Assembly (NCBI GenBank): GCA_024364735.1
Contig: JAGFNQ010002591.1
Coordinates: forward strand, 44,195 to 108,194
Origin: Boesenbergia rotunda
Taxonomy: Eukaryota > Streptophyta > Magnoliopsida > Zingiberales > Zingiberaceae
Direction: 5' to 3'
DNA length: 64,000 nucleotides
The position numbers and the translations under genes are program-made. Below, one piece after another: positions 1 through 12,850 of the stretch (its first letter is position 1; every line of letters begins with the position of its first letter). The notes beneath the pieces are model-generated. The model saw only the letters and a list, made by a program, of their open reading frames with translations, ran no database searches and was not told the origin of the DNA.

Positions 1-1156
1 TAGACTGCGAAAGACCAAGCAACCGTTTTGATCTATCTCTATAGATTCTAATCCCAAGGATATAGGTTGCTTCTCCCAGGTCTTTCATGGAGAAAGTTTT
101 GGACAACCAAATTTTAACTGACTGTAAGACTAATATATCGTTTCCTATAAGTAATATGTCATCGACATATAACACTAGGAATACGACTGCACTCCCACTA
201 ACCTTCTTGTACACACAAGGTTCGTCAGGATTTTGTGAGAAATCAAACTCTTTGATTGTCTCATTAAAACGGATGTTCCAGCTCCTGGATGCTTGCTTTT
301 GTCCATATATGGATCATCGAAGCTTGCATACTTTGGTTTTATTAACTGATGTGAAACCTTCAGGTTGTATCATGTATACATCCTCAAGCAGGTTTCCATT
401 AAGGAAAGTTGTTTTCACATCCATTTGCCATATCTCATAATCATAATGAGCTGCTATGGCCAGGAGCATCCGAATGAATTTAAGCATAGCTACTGGCGAA
501 TAGGTTTCGTCATAATCAATTCCTTGTTTCTGACGATATCCTTTTGCCACTAATCTAGCCTTAAAGGTAGCAACATTACCTTCCATGTCGTTTTTCTTCT
601 TGAAAACCCACTTGCACCCTATGGGCTTAATCCCTTTAGGTGGGTTAACCAAGTCCCATACTTGATTTTTGTACATGGAATCCATTTCCGACTTCATGGC
701 TTGAAGCCATTTATCCCTTTCTGAATTTTTCAGAACATCTTCATAACTGATAGGTTCATCATTGTTAATAAGTAACACGTCGTTCGATTCACTTATGAGA
801 AATTCGTATCTCTCTGGAATATTACATGTCCTATCAGACCTACGAAGAAGTGGTGTTGTTTTAGGTTCAACTGATAGCTCATCATTATGAGTTATTGGTT
901 GTGGGTCTAGACTAGGTGTCTCTATAATGTCTATTGGAGTTTCTTAAACTTCTTCAAGTTCAATGCTACTCCCACTGTTTTCTTGTAAAATAAATTCTTT
1001 TTCTAGAAATACAGCATGCCTTAAAACAAACACCTTTTGTTCTAAGGGATGATAGAATTGGTAACCTTTCGTTTCCTTAGGGTATCCAATAAATAGACAT
1101 TTATTAGACTTAGCATCCAATTTGTCTGATACAGTCCGCTTTACATAAGCAGGACA
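1..1156 (-). pseudogene. copia reverse transcriptase, cut by the window edge
   Basis: From about 1156 to 780 is the linker with an in-frame stop near 945 (EV*ET). From 778 the RT begins: WLQAMKSEMDSMYKNQVWDL, then WVFKKKNDMEGNVATFKARL, then YDETYSPVAMLKFIR and IWQMDVKTTFLNGNL, which carries the first catalytic Asp. A stop (LR*SIYGQKQA) lies at 311-313. Downstream in the same frame the catalytic YVDD box appears as LYVDDILLIGND near 140-175. The RNase H part is outside the window. Confidence 0.85.
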
Positions 1157-2101
1157 ACCTCATATCTTTAGGTGAGATAAATGAGGTTTCTTACTATTCC
1201 ACGTCTCATATGGAGTAGTAGAGACTACCTTGGTCGGGACTCTGTTTAGTAAGTAAACATCTGTCTTAAGCGCATAGCCCCAAAAGGATTTTGGAAGAGT
1301 TGCATGATTCATCATAGATCTAACCATGTCCATCAAGGTTCGGTTACGCCTCTCAGATACACCATTATGCTGTGGTGTATATGGCGGAGTCCATTGAGAT
1401 AATATCCTATTGTCCCTAAGATAATCTTGAAACTCTTGACTTAAGTATTCACCACCCCGATCGGATCGAAATATCTTAATACTTTTGCCAAGCTGTTTCT
1501 CTACTTCACTTCTGAACTCTTTGAATTTCTCAAAAGCTTCAGATTTGAGTTTCATTAAGAACACATACCCGAATCGTGAGTGATCATCGATAAAGGTAAT
1601 GAAGTAGCTATAGCCTCCTTGTGCAAGAGTTGACATTGGTCCACATACATCAGTATGTATTAGACCAAGCAATTCTCTCACTGGTTTACCTTTTTCGGAA
1701 AAGGGTAATTTGGTCATCTTGCCTTTTAAGCATGATTCGCATGTATCAAATGAACCAGGTTCAAATGATTCCAGAATTCCACATCGGTGTAATTTGGCCA
1801 TGTGTTTCTTGCTTACATGGCCAAGACGACAATGCCACATATAGGAGTCTATTTGATTATCTATTCGAGCATGTTTGTTGCTAACTTCGATATTGAAAAC
1901 ATCATCGGATAAATCTAACGTGTAGATACCATTGCATAAAGTTCCGGTCCCATAAAGAATACCATTTAAGCAATTGTTACTAAAAGTTAAATGATAACCC
2001 TTTTCATTCAAGCATGAAATAGATACAATGTTCTTTATTAACGAAGGAACAAAATAACAATCATCCAATTCTAAGACAAGTCCAGTAGGGAGCTTTAGCA
2101 A
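1157..2101 (-). pseudogene. copia integrase
   Basis: Open for about 313 codons. The GAG-pre-integrase zinc region reads WHCRLGHVSKKHMAKL and then CESCLKGKMTKLPF, giving the H-H-C-C ligands. The DDE core follows: HTDVCGPM, then FRSDRGGEYLSQEF, then GVSERRNRTLMDMVRSMM, so D, D and E are all present. The frame ends at LKI* at 1157-1159, where relatives have a Trp (TGG to TGA change inferred). The C-terminal integrase tail continues in the same frame beyond the stop towards 1000. Confidence 0.85.
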
Positions 2102-3094
2102 ATATGTTCCGATGGCAACAGCAGCAATCTTTGCTCCATTTCCAACTCATAAATTCGCTTCTCCCTTGACGAGTCTTCTTCTATTCCTTAGCCCCTATAT
2201 GTCATTACATATATGTGAACTACACCCAGTATCAAGTACCCAGGTGTCCGAGGAAATAGAGTGACATTCAATAACGAAGATACTTGAACAGGATGGGGCA
2301 TCGGATGCCTTCTTCTTCAAGGACTCAAGATAAACCTTGCAGTTTCTTCGCCTGTGGCCCTCCTTGCCGCAGTGATGGCAAGTATCTTTTGGTGTCTTTT
2401 CAATCTTTTTGGCCTTTTTCTTCCTTCTCTTATTTTGTTCTTTGGGCTTCCTCTTAGAGCATTTCTTTGAGGAACCAACTAATAGTACCGTCTTCTGATC
2501 CTGCTTTACAGAAGGCTCTACAGTCTTCAGCAGGTTAAGCAACTCAGGAATGGTAGTCTCCAGTTTGTTCATCCGATAGTTCATCACAAACTATGAGTAA
2601 CTCTTGGGCAAACAATGTAGAATTAAGTCAATACTTAGTTCGTGATCCATTGCAAATCCGAGTGTGCCTAGTCGCTCAATGGACCCCAACATCTTCAACA
2701 CAAACTGTGAAACAGAAGTGCCTTCCTGCATCTTAGAGGTGAAGAGGAGTCTGGAGACCTCAAACCTTTCGGATCTCGCCTGCTCGTCAAACAGCTCATG
2801 AAGATGGAAGACGATGGTATGAGCATCCATATGCTCATGCTGCTTTTGTAGCTCAGGTACCATAGCGGCCAATATAATGCAACTCGCAAGTTCAGAATCG
2901 GCCACATGTTTCTGATAGGCCACTAACTGGTCTGGAGTTGCATCTTCAGGAGGATGGTTGGGAAGTTGTTCTTCAAGGACATAAGCAAGCTTTTCTGCCT
3001 TGAAGACTATCCTCAGGATTCAAAGCCAGTCCATGAAGTTTGGCCCAGTCAGCTTATTGGTGTCCAAAATGGAACGCAAATTCAGAGAAGACAT
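2102..3094 (-). pseudogene. copia gag and protease, with premature stops
   Basis: The first ATG in the frame is at 3094, opening MSSLNLRSILDTNKLTG. Around residues 55-165 is a copia gag core with FEVSRLLFTSKMQEG and FVLKMLGSIERLG. A zinc knuckle CHHCGKEGHRRRNC (CX2CX4HX4C) follows near 2360. Then comes the protease active-site block WVLDTGCSSHICND near 2215. The frame is continuous but has stops at about 3033 (WL*IL), 2590 (SYS*F), 2195 (ND I*GL) and about 2150 (NL*VGN). Each can be explained by one transition from Arg, Gln or Trp codons, as in methylated DNA. It is non-functional as it stands. Confidence 0.8.
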
Positions 3095-4820
3095 GATCAG
3101 GTGATTATCCTAGAAATACAAATTGAGATTATGTGATGAGAATGATAAAGAATGCATCAAAATACATTAATTAAATCCTATTTATTTTTCGAATTAAATA
3201 ACCCTTTTTATCAATTCGGGAGATCGTACGAACATCTCCAAATAGGTTGATATCCAACCATAGATAAGAACAACCATGGCTAGAGTCTATCAAGTTATTC
3301 TTAGCTATGAAGGTAGGTAATTATACCGATTACATATTATACATATGTAACTATCACATTATGCTATCAACTAATTGAATGTTTGCATAAATCATTGGGT
3401 TGTTAACTTATTACCAAGTATGCAACAATATACATAGCACCTAACTGCACCTCTCTTTACATCGACCTTGGCTGTGGCACAACAAATCGATGCTCCAAGC
3501 TTAAGGCTGACCCATTAATCAAGAAATAGTTTTAATATGGTTGGAGCTCATTCAACCGTTTAGTCAGGCTTGGATGTGTCCAACAACCAAAACTAAGGAT
3601 TGACCTCTGACTCCAACTATATTAATCATAAACTAATTCCATGGTTTGAACATGTTGAGGTTCAAGCCAGGCATGGATGTGTCCATCAACCCAAACGAGA
3701 AACAAACTCCGGTTCTAACCATATTAATGGAAGGTGTTGGCCTTAATATTTTGTAAGGGGTTTTGGGTCTCATCCTTTTCCTTTTATGCACATTCATGAC
3801 ATATAATTATGTCATGTTCTAACGATTTCCTTAATAAAGTATGTATGTGACTTAATTTATCAAGTCTCATTAATTGAATTAGGAACCGGATTTTCTTATT
3901 CTAATTTCATACTTTATTCAAGGAATTGTTTTGGGAAACAATTTCCTGAATTATCATAATCAATTTCGGAAATAATATGTTTAAGACTTTGATTTCTCTA
4001 AATCAAATCTTATTAAATTAAGAGACAGATTCTCTTAATTCAACCACATATTATTTTCATGAAAATCTTATTTAAGGAAATATACTCTATAGGAAATAAT
4101 TTTTCTAATTAATTTTGGAGACAATAATATGTAAGAGCATCACCTCATAAATCAAATAAGGAAATTATCGTTTAAGAATCACCTCAAATATTTCCAAGAT
4201 TTAATCACATATTTTATTTATGAAAAATTAATATCAATAACTTAATTTGGATGGCTCCCCGAGGCTCAATCCAAATTAAACATTTGACAATTTAAATTCA
4301 ATTTAGGAAATTTAATTATAACAACTAACTTTAAATTGGACTACTCCCCAAGGCTCAATCCAAAATAAAGAATTTTGTAAATAATTTAATTTCCAATTAT
4401 AAATTTAAATGCCAATTAATATTCACATAATTTGTCTAGACTTTCTTAAAAGAAAGTGCCCAAAATTGTGAGCTTTGCATAAATGGAAAGTTTCCAAAAA
4501 TAAAAGGTTTTCAGAATAATTGTAAGTTTCTGGTATAAAGAAAACTTACGTTTTACCAAAATTGGAAAATTTCCGAAATAGGAAATTTCCAAAATTGGAA
4601 AGTTCCCAAAAATGAAATGTTTTCACAATTATCATAAAATTTCAAAAACAGAGATATTTCAAAAGTTTGCCAAATTTCATGAGGATTTCCAAACTTTGAA
4701 ATTCCTAAATCAAAAATTTACCATAATTGAAAAGTTTCCATAATTGAAAATTTTTCAAAATTGAAATCATGATAAAGCTTTCCGCAAAACAATTATATGA
4801 TTATGTCGAACACAAACCTC
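3095..4820 (-). other. Untranslated leader of the copia element
   Basis: This 1.7-kb stretch between the primer-binding site and gag has no open frame. It is AT-rich. Around 4480-4770 it contains many near-copies of a short phrase of the type AAATTGGAAAATTTCC, forming loose tandem and inverted repeats. Long leaders are usual in Angela-type elements. Confidence 0.6.
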
Positions 4821-4833
4821 GGCTCTGATACCA
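4821..4833 (-). promoter_or_regulatory. Primer-binding site (tRNA-iMet type)
   Basis: The minus strand reads TGGTATCAGAGCC, the complement of the 3' end of plant initiator methionine tRNA, one base downstream of the 5' LTR end. It fixes the element's orientation and the LTR boundary. Confidence 0.9.
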
Positions 4834-4834
4834 C

Positions 4835-6941
4835 TGTTGGGACCGGGTGCATGTTGACATGGATGCGGGTTCGCAATTTTAAAATTAATTACGTGCAGCG
4901 GAAGGTTTAGCATAAATAATTTCTCTAAATCATTTAACCACACATCTAAGCATGTAATTTTATCTTGTGTAGACATGATCATATATCTAAAATTTTTGCA
5001 GAAACGTAAACTAATTTACATATTACCTCGCGTAACTCGAAGGAAGGGATGAGATCCAACCGTAAGCGTCCCTTGGAAGCTCCGCCTCTATTCGCGTCCA
5101 CGCCGAGTATCTTCAGGATGACTTCGCAAAGCCACGAGTTTCGTGTTCTCGAGAACTACTAGATTCTCCGAGAGCGCGACGAGAAAAACCAAGAGAGAAG
5201 TCAGAAGACTAACCACAAAAGGATGGCCGGCTGGTTCTCCTTGGGGCTGGTTGGCGCACGGCAAGAAGGGGAGAAGAGAAGAAGAGAAAGAGAGGGAGAG
5301 AGCCTATGTCTTCATTTCAATAATTATCACCCACCCAAGCCTTTCCTTGGGTCCTTTATATAGTGGCCTCTCAACCATCAAGCCTCTCAAATATGGAATA
5401 ATTTATTCCATCATGCCAAGTTTGATTTTATATCATGGTTAAAATCATATTTTAATTCATGATAAAAATCTTCTCTCCTATGGAATAAATTTCCTTATCA
5501 TGGTAAATCAATCCATGATTGATTTTATAAAATAAACCAATCCATGGTTTATTTTAATTTCCATAAAAAATAAATCAAACCTTGGTTTATTATATAAAAA
5601 TTTATATCATCCATAATTTTATAAAACAAACCACACTTAGTTTATTTTATAAATTAAACCAAAAACTTGGTTCTCTCCCTTTGTTGTGGTCGGCCAAGCA
5701 AAGAAGATGGAGGCCCTCTTTGGCCCGCCCATCCAAGCCAAGCCCCAATGAATTAAACTTATTTAATTCATCTATTAAGTCTTCAAAAGACTTAGCCATT
5801 TTACGCTTCCGATGCGTCTCTGAAAAATTCAAATTCGACTTATCATTTGGCTCAACCAAACTTAATCTCTCTTGATTGGAAAATCCAATTTTCAACTCGT
5901 TTTAAATCCCTCGGATTACTCGTAGTGCGTGTGACTAAATAGGCTTTCGATTTATGTTGGCCGTCTATAATTAATCAATTAATTATAGAACGATCATGAG
6001 TGGCACCTAGTAGTACATCATGATCCTCAATTAATCGAAAGATCAACGGTTGACCTCAGAAATAATTCTGAAACCCTTCAGCAGCTATAATGAATCGTGC
6101 CTCATTCCCTTCACCATCTTATACCCACTTGGTTCAGGACATGGTCTATGTGTGTTAGTCCCCACTAGGCTGACTACGTCACACCTAGTCCAAGTAACGT
6201 TTTCTCGTCCTACGGATTCTAATTACTCTCATGTATTTAAGAGATTCATACTCTGAATATGTCATGCTCTGGCCAGAGGCTTTGAGTAACAATCCGACGA
6301 TAGGCCTCGGGTATACATCTCCTCGCAAGGAGTGGTGAATCCTTTGTAGGCTATTCAAACATCTTCGGGCACTTCGGCTTATACCCAATCATCCTGGGTC
6401 CACACCTCCTTGGAGATGTTTGCTTAAGATGTCAAAGTATAAGTCTCCATGACCAAGATGACTTGAACACCGCAAGTCAAAGGAACATCGCACTTAAGCT
6501 GCAGTAAGAACTTCACTGACATATCTATATGTAGACTACCATATGAAGTTTTACAACCAGTCACTCCAATGAACTAGTTCCCTTAACTAGCATTCATGTT
6601 TATCTCCGGACATCTCAATGTCACCAGCCAGTGAGAATCAGCTAATTAGAGAATAACCCATGCTAGTCTCAACCGAATTGATAGTGTCTGTATTTATCAA
6701 TTCATCGACTAAGGACAATTTCAATACTTCACAATTGCACATGTAGAGATAATCACTAGTTGTGAATTCATCACAAATTCTCTCATGCTGTGAATTGTAT
6801 TGCGAGCATTCAGTAAATGAATTTAAGATCTCAATCAAATACACAAACATGTATACTCAAATAGTGAATATTCATTTATTAAAATAAATGATTACAATCA
6901 TAAAGCGATTGCCTTAGGACACTTCTCTCATATCACTAACA
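4835..6941 (-). repeat. 5' LTR of the Angela-like copia element (2107 bp)
   Basis: On the plus strand it begins TGTTGGGACC at 4835 and ends CTAACA at 6941, so it has the usual TG...CA termini. The inner edge lies one base from the primer-binding site. A diverged copy of the same LTR, in the opposite orientation, starts at 50976 and resumes at 57794; shared blocks include GTGTCCTAAG near the start and a stretch around CTTGGTCATGGAGACTTATA. No protein of its own is evident. Confidence 0.85.
5355..5363 (-). promoter_or_regulatory. TATA box of the copia LTR promoter
   Basis: The minus strand reads CTATATAAA here, followed by GGACCC. It lies about 1.6 kb into the LTR on the transcribed strand, which is where a U3/R border would be expected. 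No experimental start site is known from the sequence. Confidence 0.45.
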
Positions 6942-7914
6942 GAGTGTGCCAAGGGATGTGGAGACGGATTTGAAGTCTCAATCCTAAGGTTCCATGCATG
7001 AAAATATGGCATTGGGGTCATACTACATGAAAATTGATTTTTGTTGTATAAATGTCATATAAATCAATGCTAGGGATGCATTGTTGGTTGGTATGGGAAA
7101 AGACATCAATAGGAGGTCAAAACTAGGACTTTAGGTCAAGGTTCGATTGAACCATTTAGCTAGTTTTAGGTTTTGTGACAATCTTGGGATTGGTGATAGA
7201 TACATGGTTAAATGTATTTTTCCCAAGTAGATATGGGTACCACAAACCTCTCCATAAAATTTGAGAATTTTTGGAGAATTGTGGAATTTCTAGTGCATTT
7301 ATGAAAGTATGTCAGAAATACTGAAATCATGGTATCAGTCGACTGTCCATGGGCCAGTCAACTGATCCTTCTGTAGGTTTCCAGATTCAAAGGCACCAGT
7401 CGACTGGTAATTGTCTCAGTCGACCTGTAGAGGCTGAAAGTGGTTTTTCAGCAATCAAAAGGTGTCCAAATGATGTAAAACAAGTATGCAATCTTATAGG
7501 GGGTTAGTACACTGTGTTTATGATCATTAGAGGTTAAAGGATCCAATAAGAAGGAAATTGTTGGAGTCTTGTTGATGTGTGGCAAAGGGAGAGAAGTGTT
7601 GGGTTTAAGTGGAAAATCAAACACGCTTTTGTAAGAAATCCTAGGTCAAGGAAGAGCTTAGGTAAAGGGGGAGCATTATTGCTCAGTTGGTGGCGTAAGG
7701 GGAATCTTGGAAAGGTTCTTAAAAAACCTTTGTAAGTCCAATGTAGGGAAACCTTGGTGAGGTTCTTAAAAAGCCCGGGTTGGTAAAAGTCCTAAACTCT
7801 TGGGGAGGATAGGTGTGGGGATGTCTTGTGATAGGATCCATGTATGTTTACATTGTATTTTCTATTTGTTTTTCCTAACTTAAACGTATTGTAAAACATC
7901 AAAAAGGGGGAGAT

Positions 7915-9053
7915 TGTTGGGGCAATCTATGGTCCGGAGTGACCATGTGTTTTGATGTTTGGGCAAAGGGTTTAAGTTAGGGTCACCCTTGTGTTTGATA
8001 TGTGTATGTGAGTGTGCAGGTTTTGCAGGATACACATTGACTTAGCTGGACAACATCCGGACCAGTGAAGGATGGCATGGGAGACAAGCCGTGGGCTTGC
8101 ATGCGTCCGAGGGACCGTGGACAAAGCAGGGACGATGAACCGAGGGAAGCAGACTTCGAGGCATACGTGAAGGATGACATGGAGGCAAGCCGAGGGCTTG
8201 TGTGCGCATCTGAGTGACAAGAGCCAAAGTTAAAGAGGGCTTGAAGGCAACAGGTCGAGACTGCTAAAGCAGGAACGATGAGCCGAAGGAAGCGAACTTC
8301 GAGACATACACGAAGGATGACATGGAGGCAAGCCGTGAGCTTGTGTGCGCATCTGAGGTACGAAAGTCAAAGACGAAGAGGGCTTGAAGGCAACAGATCG
8401 AGGCTGCTGGATGAAGAGTGAACTGAGTTGTGTGGGGTCGAGTGCTGAGGGAAATGTACTCGGGAAATCCTAGGGTTTGAGTGCTGAGAGAAATGTACTC
8501 GGGGAAGGGAAACCTTAGATATAAGGGTGGACCAATCGACTGATGCTTGATCAGTCGGCTGGTCAGAGACCAGCCGACTGGTGGTGGCTAGAAATTCGAA
8601 CGTTGGGGTTGCAACATTCGAATCTAAGTGGGACCAGTCGACTGGTCCTGGACCAGTCGATTGGTAACGGTCATTTCAGCCTAGAGCACTATTTAAAGGG
8701 GCTCAGTTTTGGCTGGAAGTTCTTGACGAAATTGGCTTTGGTTAAAGGTCAATTAGTAGTCTTTGTGCTCAGGAGTGTTGTCCGGGTTGTAGCGAGATTT
8801 CTCCACCCACAAGGAGCTACACGAGCTAGCCGGAGGTCTTCCGGGGAGTCATCCACCGACGGATCGGGATCGTCCACCTTACGAGCAGCCGTGGAGTAGG
8901 AGCTTTATCTCCGAACCACGTAAAGGTTTGTCTTAGCATTGTATAGATTATTCTTTAGTTTTCCGCTTGCGCTTGCTAACACGTGCAGGAAGAAGAATCG
9001 AAGATTAGCTATTCACCCCCCCCCCCCTCTAGCTAAACGGTAAGGTCCTAACA
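7915..9053 (+). repeat. 3' LTR of SIRE-like element (1139 bp)
   Basis: Begins TGTTGGGGCAATC and ends GGTCCTAACA, with TG...CA termini. It aligns with the LTR at 60768-61759. It is longer mainly because of an internal tandem duplication of roughly 140 bp (units starting near 8122 and 8264, each with a GACGATGA-type phrase, GAAGGATGACATGG and GGGCTTGAAGGCAACAG). A TATA-like CTATTTAAAGG lies near 8690. A run of C (CACCCCCCCCCCCCTC) near 9014-9027 precedes the 3' end. Confidence 0.8.
8530..8668 (+). repeat. Dyad array ACCAGTCGACTGGT upstream of the LTR TATA box
   Basis: Five copies of a 14-bp self-complementary motif occur in about 135 bp: near 8532, 8552, 8571, 8634 and 8652. Variants such as AGTCGGCT and AGCCGACT change one arm at a time. 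The block ends some 25 bp upstream of the CTATTTAAAGG TATA-like site. The same motif recurs in the internal tail at 7345-7440 and in the related LTR at 61200-61370. Confidence 0.8.
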
Positions 9054-10339
9054 TGACAGACCCAACCTAAATTGACGATTCTAATTTTCTAGTGGGCCTC
9101 ACTTATTAAGGAAGCAAACCTGCCTTGTGTTTCAGACTTTGCCCCAACCATCTTCAAGACTTACTTTGGCCTTAAGCCTTATTGTCTTTCTTAATCATCA
9201 CACCAAGGTTGTTTAATCTATGTCTTCCTTATATAGTTATTGTATACTTAGAGTATAGTAGGATAAAGACTGAGAAATCAAGAAGGTGAAACAAATCTAA
9301 AGGATCAAAGAAAAGTTAGAGCCTTTCTTGGCCTTTGGGACATTACAAAGTTAGGAAATAATAAGAACTTGCAAGCCTCTTAGCTTCTTGCTTCTTCTTA
9401 GCTATCCGATTTAACTTCCTTCTTCCCTTTATATATTACATACACACATAGAGAGTCCTTTTATAGAGGCATGCAAGCATTCAGACTGTAGAATTTCTGA
9501 AGTTTAAGTAAAAGATAAGGCTGTCAGTCAGAGTCCATTGAAAGAATATAAAAGAAAAGGCTGGAGGAAGTTTAAGTCCATCACTAGTCCTCTGCATTAT
9601 TAAGATTCTTTTATTCAGTGGGGATAAAAGAAATGACTGACAATGGTGAGTGCTCTCTCTGAATTGTCTCCCATTCTTCATGTCGTTTTTTTGTAATACT
9701 GAACAGTGTAGTGTGTTCAATGATGATTGGAAATGGAAAAATTGGGATGTCCATTTCCTTTAGCCAATATATTTTTTTCTGTGATAGTTTCGACTGTTAA
9801 GAAAAAGTCTTAGGGATTTATCGTAGTATCTCATTCCCATTTGCCTCCTTGCATAGCTGCTCGGCAGTGTCTTGTATGAGTATTTAACGAAATTAAAGAA
9901 TTCCAATTAGTATCTTGGTTTGACTGCTTATGTTTGGTCTACATTATGGAAACTTATATCTTCAATTAAGCTTTCAATTTGAAGTTTAATTAAATGCCGT
10001 GCTGGTTGCATTTTGTTTGTTAACAATTCTGGAGGAGTATTGTCAATGTGTAGGATAACTGGTGGCATTAGTTTTCTATCACAGTCCTGACTGTTCTTCC
10101 CCATGTCTCTGGAAAATCCTATATTGTTTCTAAGTCAATGACCCATAGTATGTTTAGAAAACCGCAATCCATTAAAATTATTAGAGTAATTGTTATTCCA
10201 TTGAAGTCCGAAATCTAAAAGTTCTCATAGGAAATATTAGCTCTTTGGATGGAGTACAGAAGTTGGCATGGACACCCATGTGCAAAATGCTGGAGTGTTA
10301 CATTGTGGATGTTGTCATCTTAGTATTTGAGCTGGTAGT
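9054..10339. other. Unassigned intergenic DNA
   Basis: No convincing gene or mobile-element coding sequence seen on either strand. The last 50 bp (about 10288-10339) are a diverged copy of part of the 351-bp unit that is tandemly repeated at 23935-24420, so the Athila-like element was inserted in that repeat. GTAGT at 10335-10339 is the left copy of the Athila target duplication. Confidence 0.6.
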
Positions 10340-12843
10340 TGATAAGTACTATTTTATTGACTATTTCAGATTTTAAAATCCATGTTTAACCCCTATTTTA
10401 CATGCTTAACCTTGAATTTATCATCGGTTCTATAGATTAGTTTTATTTTGGGCTTTATTGCAAATCTTTATACATTTGAAAGATTTTGGAACTTAATTGT
10501 GAATCTATGTTTGTAGGCTTTGAAAGGATCATGGACCGAGGTCAAGATTGGCCAGAATCAGGCTCAGATCAAGGCGATCAAGCTCTGGAGAACTGTGAGT
10601 CGTCCATTCATAAGATAAGCAGATCTAGATCATCTAAGGCAAATCAGATGGATCCCAACTGAGGAAAGGTAGATCTGACCTTCATAATGAGATCTGGAAG
10701 TTTAGAGGTAAATCGGAGAAAATCCAGCCGTAGGAGCAAGCCAAGAGGATCTAGACCGTCTATTCAAAGATCAGGTTGATTTGAACCATCCGCCACTGAT
10801 ATGGTGAATCCGAGCTGAGGTTAAGGTTAATCAAGCACTTGGATCAAGATCTGAAGGTTTCATCCAAATCAGAGATCATTCAGCCGTTGGATCAAGATCA
10901 GAGGGATCTAGACCGTCCATTCAAAGATCATGTTGATTTGAGCCATCCGTTGCAAATCTGGAGGATCTGAGCTACTGGGAGGCAGATTCTAACCCTTGAT
11001 CAACATCATCAAATTTTGGTTCAGATCAGATGAGATCCAACCGTTGGATGAAGTTAAGGAAATCTGGACCGCCCATTGCTAAGTATTTAAACAAATTTCT
11101 CCACAGGGCAGCTTTGTCGCGTCTTCGCCGCAGTGTCTCCTTCTTCGATTGTCCTTCAAGTTTTCTTCTTTTAAGGGCGCGACCACTCGATTTCTTTATT
11201 GGATTAGGTTCTAGATCATCGGAATGAAGTCTCCGTGAAGTTTCCAGCTCCGATTTGCCCAAGAAATAGGGCTGAGTGTGGTTTCGTCAGCTCTGCCATT
11301 TGCTGTCCTTGGTCTCGGTTGTGCACCATTTCCATCCATCTGACCTATCTAGAGGGGTTCCCTAGAGTGCTCTGATCATCCCCAAATCACCATCGCACTC
11401 GGACACAGTTGAATCAAGGAAATCGAATGGGTTTTCAGAATTGAGCAGAGCCTGAGTTGGATTTGATTCGCAGAGACAGATTTTCCCCGATTTGTGGAGC
11501 TTACGGGTTCGAGGCTCACTCTTGTGTGACGACAAGAAGAATTTGAGCTAAGGAAGGAATCGAGGATTAGTTTACTTAGTGAATTTTTATCTTTTGCTGA
11601 AATTTCGAATTCTGCAGTGCATTTTCAGTTCTGAATTGCTGTATCAGTTGCCTTAGTTTCTGTTCTGGATTGTTTCTGCTTTAATTAGTAGTTCGAATCT
11701 GTACTCTCATTAGTTAGATAGCTTGTTTAGTTAATATTTCACTTAATTTCAATAGCTTTGCAATTTAATTCTTGTGTATCAGTTTGGTGTTCCTGTTCTT
11801 GCGTATCAACTTCCATTTCTGCAACTTTAGTTTCCAAATTTTGCAAGTTTCGATATATCAGTCCTGAATTTGTATCAAGTGAGTGCTAGCTTTTGTGAAT
11901 CTTATCTGAGCCTTAGATTAGTGACTCGAATTCAGCTTGCATTTGTTAGTTTCAGCACTCATTTCATTTCCGCATTCATGCATTCGATTTATTAAGCCAT
12001 GCATCTCATTGCTGCATTGGATCCATTTCTGCACATCAGTTTGGGACTCTGAATTCTTGGTTCACATTCATTTGTTTCTGCATTAATTTGCTTCTGAATT
12101 TTGCATTTGATTTGTTTGCTTCGATTTCATTTGCTTTACATCAGCTTATAGTGTTGCATTTAGCATCATTTTCAGCATATCAGTTTTCCTTGTCTGCGTG
12201 CCAAGTTTGCTGAATTTCTGCACTTTGTATCAAGTGGAGAATTCAGCACTGATTGGTACCAAGCTTAATAGAATTCTTAGTGTACTCCTACCCTTGATAT
12301 CAGCCCCATTTGCATTCAAATTGTTTATAAGTTGTAACTTTCATTCCTACAAGAAGTAGTATCATTTCGGTAAGTTGTATCAAGTGAAAATTCATTTTCG
12401 AATAGAGGAAAATTTGTTTAGCATTTGGTTTGTTTTGAGTGGTAAGAGCTGAGGAAATTCTCTACATCAGTATCAATCGAATCTAGGCTTGAATTGGTAT
12501 AAGCTTGATTTCCATATTTTGCAAATTTCCATTAGTTGATTAAAGTGTTCATTAGTTGAGTTCATTAGTTGCATTCATTTTATTAGTTCATTTAGTTAAG
12601 TTCCTTTATTTTCATTGCGATTTTATTTCTAATTGAAACCAAACCTAGATTTTATTTGAAACCCAAAAATATTAACGACGCATAAACTCGAGCTCGAATC
12701 AAACAACCTCAACTAGCCCTAGGAAAAATACGACCTGTGACCCCTTTACTACGTTTTCATCTTTGCTAGCAAAAAGGGTTTTTAGCTTTACAAATATCTA
12801 AATTTTAAGACCCACATTCGTGACACCTAGTTCGGGTCCATCA
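10340..12843 (+). repeat. 5' LTR of the Athila-like element (2504 bp)
   Basis: Begins TGATAAGTAC and ends GGGTCCATCA. From about 10540 to 11060 it is strikingly rich in GATC and AGATCT words, with recurring phrases such as GACCGTCCATTCAAAGATCA. The second half is rich in TTTCTGCA/TTCAG phrases. It differs from the 3' LTR by scattered transitions and by lacking a short TCTTC-rich insertion present near 22240. Confidence 0.9.
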
Positions 12844-12850
12844 AAATTTT

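Larger units (their letters stand above)
1..6941 (-). mobile_element. Ty1/copia LTR retrotransposon, Angela/Tork-like, 3' part beyond the window
   Basis: On the minus strand the order is 5' LTR (6941-4835), tRNA-iMet primer site (4833-4821), long leader, gag with zinc knuckle, protease, integrase, then reverse transcriptase running off the left edge. Integrase before RT is the Ty1/copia order. The 2.1-kb LTR and the gag sequence resemble the Angela lineage; this assignment is by memory of family features. All coding segments from 3094 to 1 lie in the same reading frame, so decay is by nonsense substitutions rather than indels. The element sits in the internal tail of a SIRE-like element (6942-9053). 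The expected 5-bp target duplication partner of GAGTG at 6942-6946 lies outside the window. Confidence 0.85.
6942..9053 (+). mobile_element. SIRE-like copia element, 3' remnant (internal tail plus 3' LTR)
   Basis: The left part is lost where the minus-strand Angela-like element entered. The region 6942-7914 has no open frame. It contains several AGGGGGAG-type purine runs and four short dyads around CAGTCGACTG (7345-7440). It ends in a polypurine tract, AAAAAGGGGGAGA (7901-7913), immediately followed by an LTR. The LTR matches the 5' LTR of the element starting at 60768, which places both in one family. Confidence 0.75.

Noticed and set aside
4821..4833. tRNA-like TGGTATCAGAGCC sequences as tRNA genes
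   Set aside because: Only the 13-18 bases complementary to tRNA 3' ends are present, next to LTRs. They are primer-binding sites.
8042..8227. Three overlapping minus-strand frames in the SIRE-like LTR
   Set aside because: Antisense to the LTR and low in complexity; similar frames recur at 60836-61107 in the related LTR.
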